From an uncultured Cetobacterium sp. (GTDB lineage Bacteria > Fusobacteriota > Fusobacteriia > Fusobacteriales > Fusobacteriaceae), in contig CAAFWD010000197.1 in assembly GCA_900766645.1 (NCBI GenBank), positions 1 through 7,835 of the forward strand: a stretch of DNA of 7,835 nucleotides. The letters run 5' to 3'. Below are positions 1 through 5,889 of the stretch, in pieces. The notes beneath the pieces are model-generated. The model had not been told where the DNA came from and did no database searches. It saw only the letters and a list, made by a program, of their open reading frames with translations. The first letter of the stretch is position 1, and each line of letters opens with the position of its first letter. The position numbers and the translations under genes are program-made.

Positions 1-222
1 CATGGCATTGGAATAAATGGACACGAAGAACCTTTTTTAAATCAAAACTGTGAAACTATTTTAAAAGAAAATATGACTCTAACTATTGAACCTGGAATTT
101 ATATAGATGGAGTAGGGGGAGTTAGAATTGAAGATACAGTTGTTGTAACAGAAAACGGGTGTGAAACTTTAACAAAATTATCAAAAAATATGGGGGAGAT
201 TTTAAATGTTAAACAACTTTAA
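1..222 (+). CDS. M24-family Xaa-Pro aminopeptidase, C-terminal 73 residues (partial at left edge)
   Basis: Frame 1 is open from the first base to a TAA at 220-222 and gives the C-terminal end of a pita-bread-fold metallopeptidase. The visible motifs are HGIGINGHEEP at residues 1-11 (the HGxG...HExP signature with metal/substrate histidines), then EPGIY and RIED, whose glutamates are the last two metal ligands of the family. Enzymes of this family remove an N-terminal residue preceding proline, using two Mn or Co ions in the cytoplasm. The short tail after RIED matches the usual end of PepP/YpdF-type Xaa-Pro peptidases. The stop lies 17 bp inside the next gene, so the two are probably translationally coupled. 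The N-terminal part is outside the window, so a prolidase (Xaa-Pro dipeptidase) cannot be separated from an aminopeptidase. Confidence 0.9.
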   Translation, partial: HGIGINGHEEPFLNQNCETILKENMTLTIEPGIYIDGVGGVRIEDTVVVTENGCETLTKLSKNMGEILNVKQL

Positions 223-1252
223 CTTTATAAAAGAGATCACAGAGGCTCACGGGGTTCCTGGATCAGAAGAGGATATAAGAAGAATCATAAAAAATCAACT
301 AGAAAGTAGTTGTGAGGAATTTTTTTATGATAATTTAGGAAGTATTATTTGTAAAAAAAATAATAGTAAAGGAAAATTTAAAGTTGCCATTGTTGCACAT
401 ATGGATGAAGTAGGATTTTTAGTAGAGCACATAACTAAAGATGGATATATCAAGCCATATAAGCTAGGAGGAGTAAATCCTTTAATTGCCTATAATAATG
501 TTGTTCAAATTAAAACTGAAGCTGATAAAATTATGGGAGTTGTAATAGGAAAAAAAACCATCTCAGATCTTAAGTGGGATGATCTTCTTATTGATATAGG
601 ATGTTCTTCTAAAGATGAGGTTCTAGCTCTTGGAATAAATATTGGAGATCCAATAGCCTTTACTACAGAAACTAAATATATTAATAATAAAGAGATTTTA
701 GCAAAATCTTGGGATGATAGAGTTGGATGTATTTTAGGAGTCGAAATATTAAAAGAGTTAAAGAATATAGATTTAGATTATGATTTATATTTTGTTGGAA
801 GCGTTCAAGAGGAGATCGGAACTAGAGGGGGAAAGACTTCCATGGAACTTTTAAATCCAGACCTTGCAATCATTTTAGATGTGGCAAACACTAAAAATAC
901 TCCAGATAACTCTTTAAAAACAAGAATATATGGAGATGGACCATGTCTTGTTGTAGCAGATAAGTTAGCTTTAGGAAATAAAAAATTAATTAGAAAATTT
1001 TCTAATATTGGAGACGAGAAAAAAATAAAATATCAATATGACTTTTTAAATGGTGGAGGAACTGATAATGGTCCTGCAACGATGACTAGATATGGAATAG
1101 CAGGGCTTTCAATAATTCTTCCAGTGAAAAATTGTCATACTCCTAATACCTTATTACATGAAGATGACTATATTTCAACTTTTAATTTATTAAAAGAGTT
1201 TTTCATGTCTTTAAACAAGGAGATGTTAGAAAAGATATATGAGTTTAAATAG
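206..1252 (+). CDS. M42-family metallo-aminopeptidase (FrvX/YsdC/CelM-like)
   Basis: This 348-residue protein has the usual length of M42 cocatalytic di-metal aminopeptidases, which form large tetrahedral complexes and trim peptides in the cytoplasm. The ligand motifs appear in order: AHMDEVG (H65, D67), SWDDRVG (bridging D170), QEEIGTRGG (E202 as likely general base, E203), ILDV (D225) and a C-terminal CHTP whose H311 corresponds to the last metal-binding histidine. GGGTDNG at 283-289 is also typical of the family. The start at 206 is supported by GGGGGAG at 191-197, eight bases upstream and inside the preceding gene, which it overlaps by 17 bp. The end overlaps the regulator gene by 14 bp. 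Family members are often labelled endoglucanase M or cellulase for historical reasons; peptidase activity is far more likely here, given the neighbouring peptidase. The exact residue preference cannot be read from the sequence. Confidence 0.92.
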   Translation: MLNNFNFIKEITEAHGVPGSEEDIRRIIKNQLESSCEEFFYDNLGSIICKKNNSKGKFKVAIVAHMDEVGFLVEHITKDGYIKPYKLGGVNPLIAYNNVVQIKTEADKIMGVVIGKKTISDLKWDDLLIDIGCSSKDEVLALGINIGDPIAFTTETKYINNKEILAKSWDDRVGCILGVEILKELKNIDLDYDLYFVGSVQEEIGTRGGKTSMELLNPDLAIILDVANTKNTPDNSLKTRIYGDGPCLVVADKLALGNKKLIRKFSNIGDEKKIKYQYDFLNGGGTDNGPATMTRYGIAGLSIILPVKNCHTPNTLLHEDDYISTFNLLKEFFMSLNKEMLEKIYEFK

Positions 1253-3014
1253 AAAAGATTTTGAAATTCTATCTCTACTTTCATCTACAGAAATAGATGA
1301 AAAAAATATAAAAAATTTATCTAAAATATTTAAAACATCTGAAAGAGGTATTAGATACTCTATTGAAAATATCAATTACTATTTAAAAGGGATCTCTTCA
1401 ACAATAATTAATATAAATAATGGAAATATAAGTTTCACGCTTCCTTTTGAAAAATTAAAATTTTTCTGTGGTGACTGTTATCGGGGGGAGTATTTATTTT
1501 CTAAAGATGAAAGAGAGGAATACATTTTAATTTCAACTCTTTTTAAAGAAAATAACTCTTTAACTAATTTTCAAGAATATTTTCAAATTAGTAGTATAAC
1601 TTTAAAAAAAGATCTTAAAAATATAAATATATTTTTACAAAAGTTTCAACTTACTTTAAATATTTTCGATAAAAAAATTTTCATCACAGGAAATGAAAAA
1701 AAATTAAGACATGTAAAAATGATCTTTGCTTTAAAGTATATGTATTTAAAAGAAAACTCTATATTTTTCTTAGAAAAGCTTTATTTTTTTCAAAAAGATA
1801 TACTTGAAATTCTAAAAAATTATATAGAAATCCAAGACATTTATCATTGTGTTAAAATTCTAAGAGAGATTGAAAATGGAATGAACATAACCTTTGAAAA
1901 AGAATTTAGAAATATTATGGTTATATATCTTATTGTAACTTTTGAAAGAATTAAAAAAAATAATTCGAGTTTTTTAAGAAAAACTAAATCTTATGAAGTT
2001 ATTAAAGAAAAATTTTTCTCAGAAGAAAAATTAAACTATGAATATGAAGCACTTCATTTAGCTGAATATTTTTTAAGTGGATATAACTCTGAAGAGTTCT
2101 ATGAAAATAGATTCTGTATTGATATGTTTGTGTATAAACTTTTAGAAAAATTAGAAAACATTTTAAATATTTCACTATTAAATAATGATGAACTTATTGA
2201 AAATTTGATTGAATACCTTATTACAGCTGTCTATAGAGTTAAAAACAATTTTATTTTAAACAGAAAAATTGATATTGATATGGAAAATTTAAATATTAAA
2301 AACTCTGTTGAACTTTGTGCTAATGAACTTATGTCATATTTAAAAGAACCTCTTAGAGAGGAGGAGATTCTTTGGATTACTAAAACTATTATAAAAAATA
2401 CATCAAATATAAAACCAGATAAAGTAAGTTTAATAAAAATTTTAGAAATAATTAAAAACAATAGTTTAAGTTGTGATGCAGAAAATATTGCAAAAGAGAT
2501 AACAAATTTATACCCAGCTTTCATAAAAGATGATAGAGAAATTTATAAATCTAGTTGCCTTTTAGATGTAATTTCTGAAGAGATGATCACATTTACAAAT
2601 AGTAAAGATTTAAATAAAGTAATCAAGATAATGTCTAATATATTATATGAGCAAAAAATTGTTAATAAAGAATTTTCAAATGGTATCATAGAGATGGTTG
2701 AATCTCAAAATTATAACTATTTTTCTAATGAAAAAGTTGTTATCTGTTATGGGAAAGAGTATTCCCATTGTAAAAAAATAGGTGCATCTATTATTCTTTT
2801 TAAAGATAATATTTTAATTGAAGAAAATAAACCTATGAAAACTCTAATTTTAGTTTCAAATAAAAATAGAGATAAACATTTGAAAATAGTTAGTGATTTA
2901 GAAAAACTTATTAAAACTCAAAACTTTTTCTCAAATGCAGCTTTGTTAGATAAAAGTAAAGATGTTATCAATGAAATGGAAAAAATACTTAAAATAGGGG
3001 GATTTAAAAATTGA
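1239..3014 (+). CDS. PRD/EIIA-domain transcriptional regulator (BglG/MtlR/FrvR type), possibly without phospho-histidines
   Basis: This 591-residue protein resembles PTS-controlled transcription activators. The layout I read is: a winged helix at 5-50 (SERGIRYSIENINYYL is a typical recognition-helix region), a second HTH-like block at about 93-155, two PRD-like helical domains at about 190-285 and 290-390, and a C-terminal EIIA(fructose/mannitol)-like domain at about 445-585 with VICYGK, FKDNI and DKHLKIVSDL. In active members, histidines in the PRDs and EIIA are phosphorylated by HPr or EIIB. Here my alignment puts tyrosine at those places (Y230, Y326, Y504). The start is fixed by an in-frame TAG at 1227-1229, and AAGGAG at 1217-1222 lies rather far upstream (16 bases), so translation probably relies on coupling to the M42 gene. 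Overlaps of 14 bp upstream and 4 bp downstream place it inside the peptidase operon, which it presumably regulates. No transport gene is in view to name its signal. Confidence 0.82.
   Translation: MSLNRKDFEILSLLSSTEIDEKNIKNLSKIFKTSERGIRYSIENINYYLKGISSTIININNGNISFTLPFEKLKFFCGDCYRGEYLFSKDEREEYILISTLFKENNSLTNFQEYFQISSITLKKDLKNINIFLQKFQLTLNIFDKKIFITGNEKKLRHVKMIFALKYMYLKENSIFFLEKLYFFQKDILEILKNYIEIQDIYHCVKILREIENGMNITFEKEFRNIMVIYLIVTFERIKKNNSSFLRKTKSYEVIKEKFFSEEKLNYEYEALHLAEYFLSGYNSEEFYENRFCIDMFVYKLLEKLENILNISLLNNDELIENLIEYLITAVYRVKNNFILNRKIDIDMENLNIKNSVELCANELMSYLKEPLREEEILWITKTIIKNTSNIKPDKVSLIKILEIIKNNSLSCDAENIAKEITNLYPAFIKDDREIYKSSCLLDVISEEMITFTNSKDLNKVIKIMSNILYEQKIVNKEFSNGIIEMVESQNYNYFSNEKVVICYGKEYSHCKKIGASIILFKDNILIEENKPMKTLILVSNKNRDKHLKIVSDLEKLIKTQNFFSNAALLDKSKDVINEMEKILKIGGFKN
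2996..3001 (+). promoter_or_regulatory. Ribosome binding site selecting the TTG start of the C-S lyase gene
   Basis: AGGGGG lies nine bases upstream of the TTG at 3011-3013, inside the last codons of the regulator gene. It decides the start. The next in-frame ATG is codon 107, far too late because family-conserved sequence (HGIFGYSRW, residues 57-65) lies before it. The TTGA overlap with the regulator's stop indicates termination-reinitiation coupling. Confidence 0.75.
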
Positions 3015-4165
3015 ATTTTGATAAGATTATAAATAGAAAAGGAACTTATTGTACTCAGTGGGATTATATTGAGGATAGATTTGGGAAAGGAAATTCTGAT
3101 TTAACTCCTTTTTCAATATCGGATACTGATTTTAAATGTCCTCAAGAGATTATCAATAAAGTTATAGAAAGAGTTCAACATGGTATTTTTGGTTACTCTC
3201 GTTGGAATCACTCTGATTATAAAACTTCCATTGTAAACTGGTATAAAAGTAGATATAAAACTAATATAAAAGAGGATTGGGTTGTTTATAGTCCCGCTGT
3301 AATCTACTCTATATCTGTTATTATTGAAATGATTGTTGGAAAAAGCGGAAAAGTAATGACTCATACTCCTAGATATGATGGATTTACAAAAATTTTAGAG
3401 AAATATACTGTCTATAATATACCTCTAACTGAAAATAATATCGGAGAATTTTTAACTGATTTTGATCTTATTGAAAAGGGATTTAAAGATGGAGTTAAGT
3501 TATTTTTGCTCTGCAATCCTGAAAATCCAACAGGAAAGGTTTGGAAAAAAGAGGAATTAGAAAAATTGGTTGAACTTTCTAAAAAATATGGAGTTTTAAT
3601 TATATCAGATGATATCCATATGGATATCGTTAGACGTGAGGTTACTCCTATTTTAAAACTAGACTCAATTAGTTCTCTTATAGTTTCATCTGCTTCTAAA
3701 ACATTTAATACCCCTTCTTTAGGTGGATCCTATTGTATAATTCCAGATGATAACTTAAGAGAGAGATTTGTGGATCATATAAAAAATACAGATGCTGTTT
3801 CATCACCTGCTATTTTAGGAGTAATTTCAACAATGGTAGCCTACAATGAGTGCAGCTATTGGGTAGATAGTTTAAATGAATATCTAACTAAAAATTGTGA
3901 ATACGTTGTGCAAGAGTTAAATGGATACAAAGGATTAAACGTTAAAATTCCTGAGGGAACTTACTTAATGTGGATAGATATTAAGGAAACAAATATTGAT
4001 CCTAAAAATCTTCAAGAGGCACTAATTAAAATTGGGAAAGTTGCTATAATGTCTGGGGATAATTATGGGGATAAATATAGATTAAGATTAAATGTTGGAG
4101 GAAGTTTAGAAAAAATAAAAATAGGTGTAGAAGGAATTAAAAAAGCTATTGATTCTTTAACTTAA
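3011..4165 (+). CDS. MalY/PatB-family PLP-dependent C-S lyase (cystathionine beta-lyase type)
   Basis: This is a fold-type I PLP enzyme of 384 residues, close to the roughly 390 of MalY and PatB. The family cleaves the C-S bond of cystathionine, cysteine or related S-conjugates, giving a thiol or H2S plus pyruvate and ammonia. The landmarks are HGIFGYSRW at 57-65 (nearly the E. coli MalY string), CNPENPTGKVW at 168-178 (cofactor-contacting Asn), ISDDIHMDI at 198-206 (D200 pairs with the pyridine nitrogen), SASKTFN at 227-233 with K230 as the Schiff-base lysine, and RLRLNVGG near 357-364, where R359 should bind the substrate carboxylate. All key residues are intact. The start is TTG, supported by AGGGGG and a 4-bp overlap with the regulator. 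It is the last gene of the operon, followed three bases later by a terminator. In fusobacteria such enzymes contribute to H2S production from cysteine; that role here is inference. An aminotransferase label is common in databases but less likely. Confidence 0.9.
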   Translation: MNFDKIINRKGTYCTQWDYIEDRFGKGNSDLTPFSISDTDFKCPQEIINKVIERVQHGIFGYSRWNHSDYKTSIVNWYKSRYKTNIKEDWVVYSPAVIYSISVIIEMIVGKSGKVMTHTPRYDGFTKILEKYTVYNIPLTENNIGEFLTDFDLIEKGFKDGVKLFLLCNPENPTGKVWKKEELEKLVELSKKYGVLIISDDIHMDIVRREVTPILKLDSISSLIVSSASKTFNTPSLGGSYCIIPDDNLRERFVDHIKNTDAVSSPAILGVISTMVAYNECSYWVDSLNEYLTKNCEYVVQELNGYKGLNVKIPEGTYLMWIDIKETNIDPKNLQEALIKIGKVAIMSGDNYGDKYRLRLNVGGSLEKIKIGVEGIKKAIDSLT

Positions 4166-4168
4166 ACT

Positions 4169-4201
4169 AAAAAAGCTATTGGAATATCCAATAGCTTTTT
4201 T
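4169..4201. terminator. Bidirectional intrinsic terminator
   Basis: A perfect 15-bp stem pairs AAAAAAGCTATTGGA (4169-4183) with TCCAATAGCTTTTTT (4187-4201) around the three-base loop ATA. Each strand ends in a run of six T, so it can stop transcription of the lyase operon (plus) and of the small secreted protein gene (minus), which converge here. The minus-strand stop codon (4200-4202) overlaps the base of the stem. Confidence 0.92.
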
Positions 4202-4553
4202 AATCCTCTATTTCAACCTTAACTTCTCTTTCCCCTGAAATACTTTCTATTTTTCTTCTAATTCTTCTCTTTTTTTCTTTACTTACTAAATCCTCATCTT
4301 TAACTTTTACTTCAATTTCTATTTCATCATCTTCCACATCAATTGATATTTTTCCATTTGGAAACTCTCTTCTTACAATATTCATTACTCTTCTTTTTAA
4401 ATCCTTTTCAGATAAATCATCATAATCCTCTTTATCAAAATTATCCTCTAACTTATCCACAAAATCATCTTTCATTTTATCTTTGATATCATCATAATCC
4501 AAAGAAAAACTTGTCATTGATAAAATTAATAACAAAAATAATGCTCTCTTCAT
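4200..4553 (-). CDS. Small, highly charged secreted protein of unknown function
   Basis: This protein has 117 residues. Residues 1-17 form a signal peptide (KR, then a hydrophobic LFLLLIL core, then SMTSFS before LDYDD), so it should be exported to the periplasm or beyond. No lipobox cysteine is present; the protein has no cysteine at all. The mature part is dense in Asp, Glu and Lys. Its predicted order is an acidic N-terminal helical stretch (18-45), a helix (48-64, SEKDLKRRVMNIVRREF), two beta strands with alternating acidic and hydrophobic residues (68-86, ISIDVEDDEIEIEVKVK), a basic helix (90-106) and a final strand (EVKVEIE). This alpha-beta-beta-alpha-beta order is loosely like BON domains, but that is only inference. 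The start is supported by AAGGGGG four bases upstream on the minus strand. It is transcribed divergently from the choloylglycine hydrolase gene and ends at the shared terminator. I do not recognise the family. Confidence 0.8.
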   Translation of the reverse strand: MKRALFLLLILSMTSFSLDYDDIKDKMKDDFVDKLEDNFDKEDYDDLSEKDLKRRVMNIVRREFPNGKISIDVEDDEIEIEVKVKDEDLVSKEKKRRIRRKIESISGEREVKVEIED

Positions 4554-4573
4554 TTTTCCCCCTTAAATTTTTA

Positions 4574-4587
4574 TATATTTAAATATA
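4574..4587. repeat. 14-bp perfect AT palindrome in the leader of the small secreted protein gene
   Basis: TATATTTAAATATA is a perfect palindrome between the likely minus-strand promoter and the start codon at 4553. It could be an operator half-site pair, but it contains only A and T in a very AT-rich spacer, so chance is a real alternative. Confidence 0.3.
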
Positions 4588-4604
4588 GCATATTTTTTTT
4601 AAAA

Positions 4605-4610
4605 ATTATA
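4605..4610 (-). promoter_or_regulatory. Possible -10 box for the small secreted protein gene
   Basis: Read on the minus strand, 4610 to 4605 is TATAAT, a consensus -10 box about 50 bases upstream of the start codon. I see no convincing -35 box at 16-18 bp spacing and no TG extension, so the call rests on the hexamer and the position alone. Confidence 0.4.
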
Positions 4611-4638
4611 CTTTTATAGTGCATTTCAATTTTATTGT

Positions 4639-4647
4639 TGATATAAT
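4639..4647 (+). promoter_or_regulatory. Extended -10 promoter of the choloylglycine hydrolase gene
   Basis: TGATATAAT fits the extended -10 pattern (TG, one base, TATAAT), with the hexamer at 4642-4647. Transcription would start near 4654, leaving a leader of about 35 bases before the ATG at 4689. The -35 region is weak, as expected for extended -10 promoters. The promoter lies back to back with that of the minus-strand gene. Confidence 0.6.
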
Positions 4648-4688
4648 TACCACATAACTACATAATAATTTTTTCAAAGGAGTCATAT

Positions 4689-5780
4689 ATGCTAAAAAAA
4701 ATAATGCTACTATCACTATTAGTACCTGCTTTATCTTTAGATTTAAAAGCTTGTACAGGAATATCTTTAAAAACAACAGGTAATGAAAATATACAAGCAA
4801 GAACTATCGAATGGGCTAAAAATAATTTAAATAGCAAACTTATTATTTCCCCTAGAGGAAAAGAGTACCAATCTTATATGCCAAATGGAAAACCTGGATT
4901 AAAATGGACAAGTAAATACGGATTTGTAGGTGCTTCTGTAGAGCATGATTCTCTTATTGGTGAAGGAGTTAATGAAAAAGGCCTAAATGCTGGAGTATTT
5001 TTCTTTTTAAACTATGGACAACTAGCACCTTTCACAGGAAAAAATCCTGAAATTACAATAAATGATATGGATCTTGTTAAGTGGATGCTAACTAATTTTT
5101 CAACTGTAGATGAAGTTAAAGCTGCAATAAAAAAATTAAATATTGCTCCTATTATTATACAAAATGGAGTTCCTTCCCCTACTGGACATTGGAGAGTAAG
5201 CGATGCAAAAGGAAATAACATTGTTATAGAGATTGTAAATAATGGTGAGATGAAGATCTATGATAATCCTGTGGGTGTTCTAACTAACTCACCTAGCTTT
5301 GATTGGCAATTAACAAATTTAAATAACTATGTAAATCTTCACACAGGAATAAACAAAGGATTTAAACTAGGAGAACAGCAAATCTTTCAATTTGGTGCTG
5401 GTTCTGGATTCTGGGGGCTTCCTGGAGATGTAACTCCTCCTTCAAGATTTGTTAGAGCTGCATTTTATGTTAATAATACTCCTAACCCTAAAAATAATGA
5501 AGATGGAATAACTCAAGCTTTCCATATTTTAAATAATTTTGATATTCCTATTGGAACTGCTTATGAAAACAAAAATGATATTCCAAAAGATCTATCTAGT
5601 GCTACACAATGGACTACAGCTATAAATCTAAACGAAAAGAAATTCTATTATAAAACTATGTATAACCAGAATATAAGAATGATTGATCTAAATAAAATTA
5701 ACTTTTCTAATATAAAAGATCAAGTTATTCCAATGGATAAAAATAGTTTTCAACCTTTTGATGAAATAACTATTAAATAA
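4689..5780 (+). CDS. Exported choloylglycine hydrolase-family enzyme (bile salt hydrolase / penicillin V acylase type)
   Basis: This 363-residue Ntn-hydrolase precursor begins with a signal peptide (lysines, then IMLLSLLVPALSLDLKA). Cleavage after A21 would expose C22, the N-terminal nucleophile in CTGISLKT. Other family residues are R38 and E41 in ARTIEW (E replaces the aspartate of Gram-positive bile salt hydrolases), GVNEKGLNAG at 93-102, LTNSP with N200 followed by DWQLTNLNNY, and GLPGDVTPPSRFVRA at 243-257 with R253. The mature enzyme of about 342 residues is slightly longer than the roughly 315-330 of Gram-positive members. Export fits Gram-negative members. The family hydrolyses amides of amino-acid-conjugated bile acids, penicillin V or acyl-homoserine lactones; the substrate here is undetermined. 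AAAGGAG at 4676-4682 sits six bases before the ATG. The gene is monocistronic or the first of a short unit, with its own extended -10 promoter. Confidence 0.9.
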   Translation: MLKKIMLLSLLVPALSLDLKACTGISLKTTGNENIQARTIEWAKNNLNSKLIISPRGKEYQSYMPNGKPGLKWTSKYGFVGASVEHDSLIGEGVNEKGLNAGVFFFLNYGQLAPFTGKNPEITINDMDLVKWMLTNFSTVDEVKAAIKKLNIAPIIIQNGVPSPTGHWRVSDAKGNNIVIEIVNNGEMKIYDNPVGVLTNSPSFDWQLTNLNNYVNLHTGINKGFKLGEQQIFQFGAGSGFWGLPGDVTPPSRFVRAAFYVNNTPNPKNNEDGITQAFHILNNFDIPIGTAYENKNDIPKDLSSATQWTTAINLNEKKFYYKTMYNQNIRMIDLNKINFSNIKDQVIPMDKNSFQPFDEITIK

Positions 5781-5797
5781 TATTTTCTAGTAAAAAA

Positions 5798-5820
5798 TTT
5801 TATTTTTTAAAAAAATAAAA
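5798..5820. repeat. AT-only inverted repeat downstream of the choloylglycine hydrolase gene
   Basis: TTTTATTTTTT (5798-5808) and AAAAAATAAAA (5810-5820) are perfect complements around a single base. The repeat lies 18 bases after the hydrolase stop, where a terminator would be expected. It has no G-C pair and no T-tract beyond the stem, so as a terminator it would be weak. The rest of the 5781-5889 spacer holds only the next gene's ribosome binding site and possible weak promoter hexamers (TATAAA at 5862-5867). Confidence 0.3.
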
Positions 5821-5889
5821 AGGAAAATTTGTTTTTATTTTATAAGAAAAAAATAACTAAGTATAAACTTTAAGAAAAGGAGGTTATTT

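Noticed and set aside
2231..2524. Minus-strand open frame of 97 codons inside the regulator gene
   Set aside because: It lies wholly within a well-supported coding gene, its product is a low-complexity Phe/Ile/Ser/Leu-rich string typical of the antisense of AT-rich coding DNA, and it has no credible ribosome binding site.
3113..3364. Minus-strand open frame inside the C-S lyase gene
   Set aside because: It is antisense to conserved family motifs of the lyase and has no recognisable domain.
4652..4667. Tandem ACATAACT / ACATAATA next to the hydrolase promoter
   Set aside because: Two imperfect 8-bp copies in AT-rich DNA are too little to support a binding site.
4739..4756. Lipoprotein lipobox (LKAC) at the hydrolase N-terminus
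   Set aside because: Lysine at -2 does not fit the lipobox, and lipidation would destroy the Ntn nucleophile, so signal peptidase I cleavage is preferred.
4606..4800. Minus-strand open frame with a hydrophobic product across the divergent promoter region
   Set aside because: Its hydrophobicity mirrors the signal peptide of the hydrolase read backwards, and it would cover both promoters.
5012..5221. Minus-strand open frame inside the choloylglycine hydrolase gene
   Set aside because: It is fully antisense to a conserved enzyme and has no independent start signals.
5798..5820. Intrinsic terminator for the choloylglycine hydrolase gene
   Set aside because: The inverted repeat has no G-C pairs, a one-base loop and no following T-tract, unlike the two clear terminators elsewhere in the window, so it is listed only as a repeat.
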